From: Candidatus Phosphoribacter baldrii
Lineage (GTDB): Bacteria; Actinomycetota; Actinomycetes; Actinomycetales; Dermatophilaceae
Reading direction: 5' to 3'
DNA length: 64,000 nt
NCBI GenBank assembly: GCA_016704565.1
Contig: JADIZV010000001.1
Location: 558,001-622,000, forward strand
Shown here: piece by piece, positions 1-8,645 of the stretch
How positions within the stretch are numbered: position 1 is the first letter of the stretch
How the letters are laid out: every line of letters starts with the position of its first letter
Notes under the pieces: generated by a model
The model's input: the letters and a program-made list of their open reading frames with translations, nothing else
What the model was told of the DNA's origin: nothing
Databases searched by the model: none
Program-made: the position numbers and the translations under genes

Positions 1-2
1 CT

Positions 3-176
3 GAGCCGGGTGCGACGCTTCTTCTCGACATTGTCGTGGAGCAGCAGGCCGCTCGGTTGATCGACGCGGGGAGCCGGGTGGCTGAGTCATTTGAACATGC
101 GAGGGGGATCGTCGTGCTTCATGTCGTCCGCAGCAATGAGACGTGGCTGGCGCGAGAAGTGCAGGTCCGATCATGA
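3..176 (+). CDS. C-terminal end of an unrecognised protein (partial)
   Basis: An open frame enters from the left edge and runs without a stop to TGA at 174-176, giving about 57 residues that end in EVQVRS. Its stop overlaps the ATG of the next gene (ATGA at 173-176), the usual sign of translational coupling in this window, which is why I accept it as a real gene end. I do not recognise the family. The visible part is hydrophilic, with no membrane segment or known motif. Confidence 0.55.
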   Translation, partial: EPGATLLLDIVVEQQAARLIDAGSRVAESFEHARGIVVLHVVRSNETWLAREVQVRS

Positions 177-1069
177 CCCGGCTGAGGGCCGCTGCTGTTG
201 TCGCTTTGGCTGGGTGTGTTCTCTCGGTTCCAGTCACGAGCGCGTCGGCTCAAGCCGGGCCCTCCGGCGGGAGCTTCCTGGGGACCTCTGCCGAAGCCGG
301 AGGGACTCGCACTCACGCATCGGCGGCGTCGGTGGGGAATCTGGGGCAGGGCAAGGACTTGCAGGGTAATGCGTTTGGGGTGCCGATGGTGTTTTCGGTG
401 CGGATCGCGTGTCAGGTGGCTGATCCAGGAGATCCTGACCCGAGTGCCTGCCAAAAGGCCGCGTTGGGTTGTCTGACCAATGGTCAACAGGCTGGGATCG
501 GGTTGTTGTACGACATCTACAGTCGCGCGGCCGGGTCCAGTGACCCGTGGCACTTCGTGGGGTCCACGTGTTTCGCTGACCAGGTCCCAGGAGCCAGCCC
601 GACCTTGTCCATGGGCCGGATCATCGACGCGTTCCACCTGACCCCGTGGGCGACCGCGACCGTCCTCACTCAACCCGAAGGCAACACGACGTTGGTGAAC
701 CTGCCGGTGTACGCGCGGATCTCGTGGTCCGTCCAGGGATACCAACCCGGTGAGATCGACACCCTCGATCCGGCCCGCATGGTGGGCTTCAACGTGCAGA
801 TCAGACCGAAAGTCGACCATTACACGTACGTGTGGGGCGATGGCACCTCGACCGGCCCCAGCCGCAGCGATGGTGGAGTCTGGCCCACCGGCGACATCAC
901 CCACAGCTACCCGAGTCCCGGCACCTACCAGGCCAGGGTCGACACCACCTTCACCGGTGACTTCCGGATCAACGGTGGCCCATGGACCCAGATCCCCGAC
1001 ACGGTCACCATCACCGGACCCACCACCACCATCACCGTCCACGCCGCCAAAGCCGTCCTGGTCGGCTAA
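173..1069 (+). CDS. Secreted PKD-domain-like protein
   Basis: A 298-residue exported protein. The start at 173 was chosen because it overlaps the upstream stop and opens a signal peptide (MTRLRAAAVVALAG, hydrophobic to about residue 20, possible cleavage after SASA near 26). An LAGC stretch at 12-15 could also be a lipobox, so lipoprotein anchoring is an alternative. Residues about 215-265 contain YVWGDGT, then THSYPSPGTYQARV, the pattern of a PKD beta-sandwich fold that usually mediates extracellular protein or carbohydrate contacts. The remainder is not recognised. A 62-bp palindrome lies 35 bp downstream. Confidence 0.75.
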   Translation: MTRLRAAAVVALAGCVLSVPVTSASAQAGPSGGSFLGTSAEAGGTRTHASAASVGNLGQGKDLQGNAFGVPMVFSVRIACQVADPGDPDPSACQKAALGCLTNGQQAGIGLLYDIYSRAAGSSDPWHFVGSTCFADQVPGASPTLSMGRIIDAFHLTPWATATVLTQPEGNTTLVNLPVYARISWSVQGYQPGEIDTLDPARMVGFNVQIRPKVDHYTYVWGDGTSTGPSRSDGGVWPTGDITHSYPSPGTYQARVDTTFTGDFRINGGPWTQIPDTVTITGPTTTITVHAAKAVLVG

Positions 1070-1103
1070 CCCGTTCCGACCCAACACCCGCAACCCCAGC
1101 ACG

Positions 1104-1165
1104 GGTGGCAGTTACACCGGTTTCCTGGCACAAACATCCGCCACGAAACCGCAACAACTGCCACC
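1104..1165. repeat. 62-bp palindromic element, copy 1 (possible terminator)
   Basis: Outer arms GGTGGCAGTT (1104-1113) and AACTGCCACC (1156-1165) and inner arms CGGTTTC (1118-1124) and GAAACCG (1145-1151) form one long stem. The element starts 35 bp after the stop of the PKD gene and has no T-run. It matches a second element at 16613-16674 in length, end sequences and the internal CCTGGCA, so it belongs to a small repeat family. The rest of the 1070-1304 gap shows only purB leader sequence with one CGGCATAC copy. Confidence 0.7.
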
Positions 1166-1304
1166 ACACGGGGGCCGGCCGACACACCGGGAGAAGAAGG
1201 CCCGCACCCCCGGAGACGAGCGCGCCCACACCCGGGGTGAAAGGACAGGCCGGGCCGGGCGGGAGGGTGGGAGCGCGGCATACGGGATCTGGGAAGATGA
1301 CCAC

Positions 1305-2717
1305 ATGCCCTCCCTCGGTGACGTCGAACCCCCGATCGCCCTCGGCGCGCTGGACGGGCGTTACCGCGGGTCGGTGGCACCGCTGGTCGATCACCTCTCC
1401 GAGGCGGCGCTCAACCGCGAGCGCGTCCGCGTCGAGATCGAGTGGCTCATCCACCTCACGTCGTATGCCGTCGTCCCCGGCACCCGCTCCCTCACCGCCG
1501 CCGAGCAGGCGAGCCTGCGCACGATCGTCACCGACTTCGGCCCCGCCGACATTGCGGCACTCGCCACCATCGAGCGGGTCACCGTCCACGATGTCAAAGC
1601 CGTTGAGTACTTCCTCAAGGAGCGCCTCGCCGCGATCGCTCCCGCCCGCGAGGACGCCGGCCTCGGCGAGCTGATCCACTTCGCTTGCACGAGCGAGGAC
1701 ATCAACAACCTCGCCTACGCCCTCATGGTCAAAGGTGCCGTCGAGCAGGTCTGGCTCCCCCGCGCCACTGAGCTCGCCGACCAGCTCTCCGCCATGGCCC
1801 GCGAGCACGCCGCCACCCCGATGCTCGCGCACACCCACGGCCAGCCCGCCACCCCCACCACCCTCGGCAAGGAGCTCGCGGTCCTTGCCTTCCGACTGCG
1901 CCGCCAGCTCGACCGGGTCGGGCGCGCGGCATACCTGGGCAAGCTCAACGGCGCGACCGGGACCTACGGCGCCCACCTGGCCGCGGTGCCCGATCACGAC
2001 TGGGAGGCGACCTCACGTGCCTTCGTCGAAAGCCTTGGCCTGCAATGGAATCCGCTCACCACGCAGATCGAGAGCCACGACTGGCAGGCCGAGCTCTATG
2101 CCGACATCGCCCGCTTCAACCGGATCCTGCACGGCCTCGCGCAGGACATGTGGACCTACATCTCGATGGGCTACTTCGCCCAAGTCCGCGGCCAAGGCAC
2201 CGTCGGCAGCTCCACGATGCCGCACAAGGTCAACCCGATCCGCTTCGAGAACGCCGAGGCCAACCTTGAGGTCTCGTGCGCGCTGCTCGACGTCCTGGCC
2301 AACACCCTTGTCGAGAGCAGGATGCAGCGCGACCTCACCGACTCCTCGATGCAGCGCAACATCGGCACCGCCTTCGGTCACTCGCTGCTTGCCATCGACA
2401 ATGTATGCCGTGGCCTCGCCGGCCTCGATGCCGTCCCCGAGCGGATGGCGCAGGACCTCGATGGCAACTGGGAGGTGCTCGCCGAGCCGATCCAGTCAGC
2501 GATGCGGGCGCTGGCGGCGCGCGGGGTCCCGGGCATGGACAACCCCTACGAACGGCTCAAGGAGCTCACCCGAGGCCGCCGGATCGGGGCCGCAGAGCTG
2601 CGCGAGTTCGTCGTCGGCCTGGGCCTGCCGCCCGAGGTCCAGGAGCGCTTGGTCGCGCTGACCCCCGCCAGCTACACCGGCTTGGCCGAACACTTGGTCC
2701 GGCACCTCCATGCCTAG
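1305..2717 (+). CDS. purB: Adenylosuccinate lyase
   Basis: A 470-residue cytoplasmic enzyme of the fumarase/aspartase superfamily. It acts twice in purine synthesis, cleaving SAICAR to AICAR and adenylosuccinate to AMP, each time releasing fumarate. The superfamily signature GSSTMPHKVNPIRFENAE lies near residues 300-318. TSEDINN and HTHGQPATPTTLGKE, both active-site blocks, occur earlier. Length and sequence fit the E. coli-like PurB subgroup. The ATG at 1305 was chosen because it begins the conserved N-terminus (MPSLGDVEPPIALGALDGRY). The gene is alone on its strand and meets bioN tail to tail with only 3 bp between the stops. Confidence 0.97.
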   Translation: MPSLGDVEPPIALGALDGRYRGSVAPLVDHLSEAALNRERVRVEIEWLIHLTSYAVVPGTRSLTAAEQASLRTIVTDFGPADIAALATIERVTVHDVKAVEYFLKERLAAIAPAREDAGLGELIHFACTSEDINNLAYALMVKGAVEQVWLPRATELADQLSAMAREHAATPMLAHTHGQPATPTTLGKELAVLAFRLRRQLDRVGRAAYLGKLNGATGTYGAHLAAVPDHDWEATSRAFVESLGLQWNPLTTQIESHDWQAELYADIARFNRILHGLAQDMWTYISMGYFAQVRGQGTVGSSTMPHKVNPIRFENAEANLEVSCALLDVLANTLVESRMQRDLTDSSMQRNIGTAFGHSLLAIDNVCRGLAGLDAVPERMAQDLDGNWEVLAEPIQSAMRALAARGVPGMDNPYERLKELTRGRRIGAAELREFVVGLGLPPEVQERLVALTPASYTGLAEHLVRHLHA

Positions 2718-2720
2718 CTC

Positions 2721-3326
2721 TCAGTCGCGGGGCTGACCCCGAGCCACCAACGCCTCGCCGAGCCCGTCGGCCATCCGCAACGACCGGATCACAACCGGCA
2801 CTGCGAGACTGCTCACCGACGGCCGGGCGCCCCGCGCCGAGCGTGCCTCGTTGGCCTGGCGCACCGCGTCAAGCACCATCGGCACGCACCGGATCGCCAG
2901 TGCCACGGTGAGAGCGGCGCGCTCCGGCGAGGCGCCCACCCACGTCAGCGGCCGTAGGCCCACCTCCAGCACGCGCAGCATCGCCGCCACCCGCGTGGTC
3001 ATCGACACCGTCCAGGCGAGCAGGATGCTCGCCGCCCCCCGCCCGAGCGTCACGGCAGCGTCGTCCAGCCCGGAGGCCCACCATTGGACGAGGAACAGCA
3101 CGCCCAGCACGATCGCCAGCCCGCGTAGCCCGCCGCGGACCACCGACCACGGGATCCGAGCCGACGCCAGCACCACGCCCGCGACGAGCACGGCCAGCCC
3201 CGCCAGCAGGGGCGTCCGGATCAGCAACACCAGCAAGACGGCGGCAAACAGCCCGCCGACCTTCACCCCCGCCGAGACTCGGTGCAGCCACGTGGTGCCA
3301 GGCACGAAGACCCCTGCCGGGTTCAC
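2721..3326 (-). CDS. bioN: Biotin ECF transporter, transmembrane coupling protein
   Basis: A 201-residue EcfT-family membrane protein that couples ATP hydrolysis by the ATPase to the substrate-binding S component. Several hydrophobic helices lie in the first 100 residues. A conserved cytoplasmic coupling helix carries the alanine-arginine motif EARSARGARP near residues 158-167, typical of EcfT. The start overlaps the stop of the upstream ATPase gene by 4 bp. The order bioY, bioM, bioN on one strand makes biotin the probable substrate. Confidence 0.9.
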   Translation of the reverse strand: MNPAGVFVPGTTWLHRVSAGVKVGGLFAAVLLVLLIRTPLLAGLAVLVAGVVLASARIPWSVVRGGLRGLAIVLGVLFLVQWWASGLDDAAVTLGRGAASILLAWTVSMTTRVAAMLRVLEVGLRPLTWVGASPERAALTVALAIRCVPMVLDAVRQANEARSARGARPSVSSLAVPVVIRSLRMADGLGEALVARGQPRD

Positions 3327-4015
3327 CGCACGACCTCCCCCATCAGGCGCCGGTATGCCGCAACCGCCACCTGCGGGGTGTCGTCCGCGACCACCCGCCC
3401 ATCATCGATAACGAGCACCCGGTCGAAACCAGTCAGCAACTCGACATGGTGGCTGACCATGAGCACCTGCTGCGACAACTCGGCCAACAACTGCGCGAAG
3501 CGGCGCTGGTTGCGCAGGTCGAGCAACGTCGTCGGCTCGTCGGCCACGATGATCTGCGGGTCGAGCAACAACACGGCGGCGAGCGCCAACTGCTGCTTCT
3601 GCCCACCCGAGAGCAGATAGCACGGGTGATCCGCATGATCGGCCAACCCGAAGTCGACCAACGCCCGATCGACCCGGCTCGCCACGTCGACGGCAGCCAG
3701 CCCCCGCCCGCGCAGCGAGAACTCCAGGTCCTCGCGCACCGTCGGCATGACGATCTGGGAGTCGGCGTCAGAGAAGAGGAACCCCACCTTGGCTCGCACC
3801 TGGCGGGTATGCCGCGCCACGTCCAGCCCGTCGACGGTGACCGTCCCCGCGGACGGACGCACCAGCCCGTTGACCAATCGAGCCAAGGTCGACTTGCCCG
3901 ACCCGTTTGCTCCGACGATCCCGATCCGATGCTCGGTGAGGTCCACCGAGATCCCGCGCAAGACCTCGCGCTCGCCGTAACTCAGCGAGACGTCGGACAA
4001 GGTCACCCGCGGCAC
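3323..4015 (-). CDS. bioM: Biotin ECF transporter, ATPase
   Basis: A 230-residue ABC ATPase powering biotin import. Walker A GANGSGKST is at 35-43, the Q-loop in SDADSQ at 82-87, the signature LSGGQ at 135-139 and Walker B VADEP at 157-161. The family forms the EcfA-type engine with EcfT. It lies 118 bp downstream of bioY on the same strand and overlaps bioN by 4 bp, so the three genes form the complete BioYMN importer. There is only one ATPase, consistent with a dedicated group I ECF module, not a shared group II module. Confidence 0.92.
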   Translation of the reverse strand: MPRVTLSDVSLSYGEREVLRGISVDLTEHRIGIVGANGSGKSTLARLVNGLVRPSAGTVTVDGLDVARHTRQVRAKVGFLFSDADSQIVMPTVREDLEFSLRGRGLAAVDVASRVDRALVDFGLADHADHPCYLLSGGQKQQLALAAVLLLDPQIIVADEPTTLLDLRNQRRFAQLLAELSQQVLMVSHHVELLTGFDRVLVIDDGRVVADDTPQVAVAAYRRLMGEVVR

Positions 4016-4133
4016 GGGCTCATCCTCTCGCGCCGGACTAGATCGGACCAGGGAGCCGACGCCCGAGCACCGGTCCGCTGGCGGCGCTGCCCGGCCGCTT
4101 CAGCCGCGGCAGACCCGCCCGCGAAACAGACGC

Positions 4134-4748
4134 TCAGCGGAACAGCTGGGGCAGGGCCCGGGCAACCGCGCTCGTGACGACCGCAGCGATAGCCGCCTTG
4201 ATGACGTCGCCGATGAGGAAGACCAGGGCGCCGACCTGCAGAGCCCGGCCGAACGGCATACCGGCGAAGGCAGCCAGCCACGGGACTCCCACGGCATACA
4301 CGACGGGTATGCCGGCCAGGCAGGCGAGCAGCAGGCCCCCCGTCGCCTTGGCCCCCTGCGCCCGCCGCAGCACCAGGCGCGAGAGGAAGCCGACCACGGC
4401 GGCGGCCAGGACGAACCCGACCAGGTAGCCACCCGTCGGGCCGGTCAACACGCCGAGCCCGCCCTTGTAGCCACTCGCAACCGGAAGGCCGACGGCGATC
4501 ATCGCGAGGTAGACCAACACGGCCAACGCGCCCTTGCGCGGCCCGAGCACCGCGCCGGCCAGCGTGACACCCAGGGTCTGCAGCGTGAACGGCACCGACG
4601 AGCCGATGAGCGGAACACCGGGGACGAGGGTGAGCGCCGCGATCAACGCGGCGAAGACGGCCACCTGGGCCATGTCACGGGCGCGGTTGTCCTGGGCGAG
4701 GGTGTCGGACACGGCGGCGGAGGCGTCGGTTGGCATTGCGGTATTCAA
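4134..4748 (-). CDS. bioY: Biotin transporter substrate-binding component
   Basis: A 204-residue integral membrane S component of the BioY family, with about six helices. The family-typical segment TGPTGGYLVGF is near residues 103-113, and LGPRKGALAVLVYL and PFTLQTLGVTLAGAVLG precede it. It binds biotin and docks on BioMN. The annotated ATG gives MNTAMPTDAS; a second ATG four codons later is equally possible. I saw no BioQ-like TGAAC-N3-GTTAC operator in the short upstream gap. Confidence 0.93.
   Translation of the reverse strand: MNTAMPTDASAAVSDTLAQDNRARDMAQVAVFAALIAALTLVPGVPLIGSSVPFTLQTLGVTLAGAVLGPRKGALAVLVYLAMIAVGLPVASGYKGGLGVLTGPTGGYLVGFVLAAAVVGFLSRLVLRRAQGAKATGGLLLACLAGIPVVYAVGVPWLAAFAGMPFGRALQVGALVFLIGDVIKAAIAAVVTSAVARALPQLFR
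4292..4314. repeat. Close inverted CGGCATAC pair in bioY
   Basis: CGGCATAC (4292-4299) and GTATGCCG (4307-4314) are separated by 7 bp within bioY; a third copy stands 38 bp upstream (4254-4261). Confidence 0.8.
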
Positions 4749-4799
4749 TCAGTCCCGGGACGCGCGATCGACGCTTTCCCGGGGTGCGACCGGACCCGG

Positions 4800-5444
4800 T
4801 CAGACCGTGACGCGACCCTCGGGTGTGTCGAAGGTGACCGCCAACACGCCAGGGGTGCCATGCGGGGCGACGAAGGTGAACTCCAACGTCGAGGGGACAT
4901 AGTCCTCGGGAAGGCCCAGCCACGCCCGCACCCGCGAGGGGTCGCCCGCAATGGTCAGCCCGGACAGGCCGACCTGCGTCGCACCGTCGGTCGACGGGTG
5001 ACGGGTCCCCTCGGCCCACTGGATGTAGAACGGCAACTGCGGGTCGCAGATGAGCCCCTTGGTGCCCAGCTGCCGCCAGCGCAACTCCAGCCCGTCGGGC
5101 GTATGCCGGTAGCCCTCCGCCGACTGCCGCGACAGGCGGCGCTCGACCTCGGTGATGTCCTCGACCTGGACGGCCCAGCCGAGCCAGCCGCCGCCGTTCT
5201 CGGAGCGGGCCCGAACCGCCTGACCGAACGGTGCCTTGTCGGAGGCGGGGTGATCGAGCACCTCGACGACCTCGACATAGCGCTGGTTGGACAGGGGCAA
5301 GATGACGTTGCGGGTGCCGAACCGCGGGTGGACTCCCCCATCGACCGGCGTCACCCCGATGAGCTTGGCCAACCGCTCGGCGGTGGCATGAAGGCCGTCG
5401 TGCTCCGCTGCGTAGGAGACGTGGTCAACGCGCATGTCGCCCAT
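4800..5444 (-). CDS. VOC superfamily (glyoxalase-like) protein
   Basis: A 214-residue protein opening with RVDHVSYAAEHDGLHATAERLAKLIGV, the beta-alpha-beta start of a VOC module of the Glyoxalase_3 type. Conserved stretches such as GGVHPRFGTRNVILPL and YVEVVEVLDHP follow. Members of this group are mostly uncharacterised metal-dependent lyases or isomerases, and I cannot name a substrate. The open frame extends to 5573, but the start at 5444 (or 5435) is preferred because homology begins there and because the longer form would overlap the upstream methyltransferase gene. Confidence 0.75.
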   Translation of the reverse strand: MGDMRVDHVSYAAEHDGLHATAERLAKLIGVTPVDGGVHPRFGTRNVILPLSNQRYVEVVEVLDHPASDKAPFGQAVRARSENGGGWLGWAVQVEDITEVERRLSRQSAEGYRHTPDGLELRWRQLGTKGLICDPQLPFYIQWAEGTRHPSTDGATQVGLSGLTIAGDPSRVRAWLGLPEDYVPSTLEFTFVAPHGTPGVLAVTFDTPEGRVTV

Positions 5445-5514
5445 CGTGACACAGGTTTGAGGGTGCTCTTGACCACGGTGCACCTCACGACGGACAGACC
5501 CGACGGTGAAAACG

Positions 5515-6342
5515 CTACGACCCTCGTTGGCGCACGGCTTCGAAGAGGACGACCGCCGCAGCCGCTGCAACATTCAACGAGTTTGCCTTGCCAGACATGG
5601 GAATTCGCACGCGCACGTCGGCTGCGTCCAACAGCTCGCGAGAAGCACCGTGCTTCTCGGCACCCACCGCGACCGCCACGGGCCCGGTCAGTGGGGTGTC
5701 CGAATAGAGGACATCCGTCTCAGGAGTCGTCACCACGAGGCGTATGCCGTGCTCCCTGCACCAGCCGATCGTCGCCGCCGTGGACGCGGAGGCGACGGGC
5801 ACGGCATACACGGTGCCCTTGGAAGCGCGCACGACGTTGGGGTTGCCCCAGTCGGTGACCGGATCGGCGGCGACCACGGCGTCGACCCCAGCAGCGTCGG
5901 CGGTCCGCAGCATGGCTCCGAGGTTGCCGGGCTTCTCGACCCCCTCGACGAGCAGGACGAGCGGGTCGGCCGGCAGCCGCAGGGCGGACAACGGGCGGTC
6001 GACCGCGGGGAGCACTCCGAGCAGCCCGTCGGGGCCTTCGCGATAGGCGACCTTCTCGAACGCGGCGCGCGACACGGAGACGATCTCCGCGCCCGCCGCC
6101 CGGGCCGCCGCGACGAACTCGACCTGCGAGCCGATGGCCTGCGACCCGGCATACCCGCTCGGGCTGTAAAGCTCGGGGCACACGTAGAGCGTCTGGGGGG
6201 CGACCCCGGCGGCGAGCGCGAGGGCCAGCTCCTCGTGGCCTTCGACGACGGTCAGCCCGGCCTCGTCGCGAGCCCGTCGACGCCGCAGCGCGACCAGCGC
6301 CTTGAGCCGCGGGTTCGTCGGTGAGGTGAGGTGCAGGTCCAT
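5515..6342 (-). CDS. SpoU/TrmH-type RNA 2'-O-methyltransferase
   Basis: A 275-residue SPOUT-class methyltransferase that probably methylates ribose in rRNA or tRNA using S-adenosylmethionine. The N-terminal substrate-binding region (SPTNPRLKALVALRRRRAR) is followed by the trefoil-knot domain. Motif 1 is EKPGNLGAMLRTADAAGVD, motif 2 is AVAVGAEKHGAS, and motif 3 is IPMSGKANSLNVAAAAAVVLFE near the C-terminus. The start at 6342 places the conserved MDLHLTSPTNPRLK at the N-terminus; the frame extends further upstream only over the neighbouring phosphatase gene. Similar proteins include antibiotic-resistance methyltransferases of the AviRb/Tsr type, but a housekeeping role is more likely. Confidence 0.88.
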   Translation of the reverse strand: MDLHLTSPTNPRLKALVALRRRRARDEAGLTVVEGHEELALALAAGVAPQTLYVCPELYSPSGYAGSQAIGSQVEFVAAARAAGAEIVSVSRAAFEKVAYREGPDGLLGVLPAVDRPLSALRLPADPLVLLVEGVEKPGNLGAMLRTADAAGVDAVVAADPVTDWGNPNVVRASKGTVYAVPVASASTAATIGWCREHGIRLVVTTPETDVLYSDTPLTGPVAVAVGAEKHGASRELLDAADVRVRIPMSGKANSLNVAAAAAVVLFEAVRQRGS

Positions 6343-6352
6343 CGGCGGGCGA

Positions 6353-7189
6353 TCAACCCGTCGAGTCGAGAACTGACTCAAGGACGGTTGCCAGGCCAGC
6401 CTCCTCAACGGTGCCGGTGACCTCGTCGGCGATCGCCTGCACCTGCTCAGGCGCGTTGCCCATCGCCACCCCTCGGGCGGCCCACTGGAGCATCTCGATG
6501 TCGTTGCGCTGGTCGCCGACCGCGACGGTGTCGCACGGCTCGACCTGCAAGCGGCGGCGCAACTGCTCCAGCGCCGAACCCTTGGACACGCCCTCGGGGT
6601 TGATGTCCAGCCAGGCAGTCCAGCCGACGGCATACGAGACCTCGTGCAGGCCGATCCGCTCGATGTGGGCCATGAACGCCTCGGGCTCGGCGTCCGGCAT
6701 CCGCAGGGTGACGCGGGTGGCCCGCTTGGCGATGAGCACGTCCCAGGGCACGACCCGCTGGTCGCCCATGAGCTCACCGTCGGGGAACGGCGAACTCACC
6801 ATGAAGCCGCGCCCGAGATCTTCGACCGCGACCAGTGCTTCGGGCAGCTCGTCGCGCAGCAGGGTGAGGGCCGGCCGCGGGTCGAAGGTGACCTTTTCCA
6901 GAATCTTGTAGCCCTTGGGCCGACGCGGGTCGATCCGCAGCGTCACGGCGCCGTTGGAGCACACGGCATACCCGTGGCCGATCCCCAGCCGCGCGAGGAC
7001 CGGCATGGTCGCGACGACCGAGCGGCCGGTGGCGATGACGACATGGTGGCCGTTGCTGACACAGGCCGTGATGGCGGCGTGGACGCGCGCGTCGAGATGC
7101 CCGCCGTGGGTGATGATCGTCCCGTCGACGTCGAGCGCGATCAGTCTCCGTCGGGGAGACTCCAGCCGTCCCGTATGCCGCGTGCTCAC
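6353..7189 (-). CDS. Cof-type HAD phosphatase
   Basis: A 278-residue HAD-IIB hydrolase. Motif I is ALDVDGTI with both catalytic aspartates, motif II is the threonine in VIATGRS, the motif III lysine is probably in EGVSKGSALEQL, and motif IV is VAVGDQRNDIEML, with the usual MGNAPEQVQ after it. Such enzymes dephosphorylate sugar phosphates or cofactors, but the substrate cannot be told. The GTG start gives MSTRHTGR, whose codons lie inside a GTATGCCG motif copy. It sits 10 bp upstream of the SpoU gene and 33 bp downstream of serS on the same strand, suggesting one transcript. Confidence 0.9.
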   Translation of the reverse strand: MSTRHTGRLESPRRRLIALDVDGTIITHGGHLDARVHAAITACVSNGHHVVIATGRSVVATMPVLARLGIGHGYAVCSNGAVTLRIDPRRPKGYKILEKVTFDPRPALTLLRDELPEALVAVEDLGRGFMVSSPFPDGELMGDQRVVPWDVLIAKRATRVTLRMPDAEPEAFMAHIERIGLHEVSYAVGWTAWLDINPEGVSKGSALEQLRRRLQVEPCDTVAVGDQRNDIEMLQWAARGVAMGNAPEQVQAIADEVTGTVEEAGLATVLESVLDSTG

Positions 7190-7222
7190 CTTTGCGTCCG
7201 CGAATCCCCTTCTCGCGCTTGG

Positions 7223-8506
7223 TCACCGGACCGGCTCGAGCACCGAGAGCCCGCCGAGGTAGGGCTGGAGGGCGGCCGGCACTCGGACCGTCCCGTCGGG
7301 CTGTTGGTGGTTCTCGAGGATGGCGACGATCCAGCGGGTGGTCGCGAGGGTCCCGTTGAGAGTGGCCACGACGCGGGTCGCACCGCCGGAGGCCTGCGGG
7401 TCGCGCTCGCGCACCCCGAGCCGCCGGGCCTGGAAGGTCGTGCAGTTGGACGTCGAGGTGAGCTCGCGGTAGCGGCCCTGGGTCGGCACCCAGCCTTCGC
7501 AGTCGAACTTGCGGGCGGCGGGGTCGCCGAGGTCGCCAGCCGCGGTGTCGATGATCCGATAGGGCAACTCGCAGGAGTCGAGCATCGCCCGTTCCATCGC
7601 CAAGAGCCGCTCGTGCTCGGCCTCGGCGTCCTCCGGTCGGCAGTAGACGAACATCTCGACCTTGTGGAACTGGTGGACGCGGATGATCCCTTTGGTGTCC
7701 TTGCCGTGGCTGCCGGCCTCGCGGCGGTAGCAGGCCGACCACCCGGCATAGCGCTTGGGGCCGTCGGCGAGGTCGATGATCTCGTCGCGGTGGTAGCCCG
7801 AAAGCGCGACCTCGGAGGTGCCGGTGAGGTAGAGGTCGTCGGCGGGCAGGTAGTAGACCTCGTCGGAGTGGTGGTCGAGGAACCCGGCCCCGCGCATGAT
7901 CTCGGGGCGCACGAGGGTCGGGGTGATCATCGGGGTGAAGCCGGCCTCGACGGCGCGCGCAACTGCGAGGTTGAGCAGGGCCAGCTCGAGCCGGGCGCCG
8001 ACGCCGGTGAGGAAGTAGAACCGGGCACCGGCCACCTTGGCGCCGCGCTCCATGTCGATGGCACCCAGCGACTCGCCGAGCGTGATGTGGTCGAGCGGCT
8101 CGAACCCCTCGGCCGCGAAATCCCTTGGTGTGCCAACGGTTTCGCGGACAACGTAGTCTTCCTCGCCGCCGGCCGGGACGCCCTCAAGGACGACATTGGA
8201 GACGCTGGCGAGCAGCCGGGCGGCCTCGTCGCCGGCGGCAGCCGCAGCCGCGTCGAGGCTCTTGACTCGCTCGGCGAGGTCCTTGACCTGGGCCAACAGG
8301 GCGGGCTTGTCGGCAGCCGACGCGGCCGCGACCTGCTTGCCGAAGGCCTTCTGCTGCGCCCGCGCGGCCTCGAACTGGGCCAGTGACGATCGCCGGGTCT
8401 CATCGGCGGCGAGGATCGCGTCGACGACCCCCGGGTCCTCACCACGAGCATGCTGCGAGCGCCGGACCACGTCGGGTTGTTCACGGACGAGCTTGATGTC
8501 GATCAC
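7223..8506 (-). CDS. serS: Serine--tRNA ligase
   Basis: A 427-residue class II aminoacyl-tRNA synthetase that charges tRNA-Ser. The N-terminal coiled-coil arm covers residues about 30-100 (FEAARAQQKAFGKQV through AERVKSLDAAA). The catalytic core shows motif 2 in YAGWSACYRREAGSHGKDTKGIIRVHQFHKVE and motif 3 in TLNGTLATTRWIVAILENHQ. The length matches bacterial SerRS. No T-box leader is visible in the roughly 130 bp upstream, which instead hold a 13-bp repeat. The gene is the probable head of the serS-HAD-SpoU run. Confidence 0.97.
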   Translation of the reverse strand: MIDIKLVREQPDVVRRSQHARGEDPGVVDAILAADETRRSSLAQFEAARAQQKAFGKQVAAASAADKPALLAQVKDLAERVKSLDAAAAAAGDEAARLLASVSNVVLEGVPAGGEEDYVVRETVGTPRDFAAEGFEPLDHITLGESLGAIDMERGAKVAGARFYFLTGVGARLELALLNLAVARAVEAGFTPMITPTLVRPEIMRGAGFLDHHSDEVYYLPADDLYLTGTSEVALSGYHRDEIIDLADGPKRYAGWSACYRREAGSHGKDTKGIIRVHQFHKVEMFVYCRPEDAEAEHERLLAMERAMLDSCELPYRIIDTAAGDLGDPAARKFDCEGWVPTQGRYRELTSTSNCTTFQARRLGVRERDPQASGGATRVVATLNGTLATTRWIVAILENHQQPDGTVRVPAALQPYLGGLSVLEPVR

Positions 8507-8605
8507 GCCCGCCAGCCTACCGAGACGCCGATGGGGGCTTCAGACGGATTTCGTGAGCCGCGCAGGGTTGCGCGGCGGTGTTTCTGCGCCGGTGTCTCAG
8601 CGGGG

Positions 8606-8645
8606 GTGTTCAGCCGCGGTGTTCAGCCGCGGCGTTTCAGCCGCG
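8606..8645. repeat. 13-bp tandem repeat before serS
   Basis: GTGTTCAGCCGCG occurs at 8606-8618 and 8619-8631, followed by the variant GCGTTTCAGCCGCG at 8632-8645. The last copy covers the stop codon of the DinB-like gene (8637-8639). Related GTGTTTC and GTGTCTC words precede it. It looks like slippage-generated sequence in the spacer between two reverse-strand genes. Confidence 0.6.

Noticed and set aside
119..1102. Long reverse open frame opposite the PKD gene
   Set aside because: It is a shadow of the forward gene: low-complexity Arg/Gly/Asp composition, no motifs, and the forward frame has a signal peptide and domain.
6644..8386. 580-codon forward open frame across the HAD and serS genes
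   Set aside because: It lies opposite two clear conserved genes and has no recognisable domain; long antisense frames are common at this G+C.
8507..8636. T-box or other riboswitch before serS
   Set aside because: No specifier-loop or T-box consensus sequence; only a 13-bp repeat is present.
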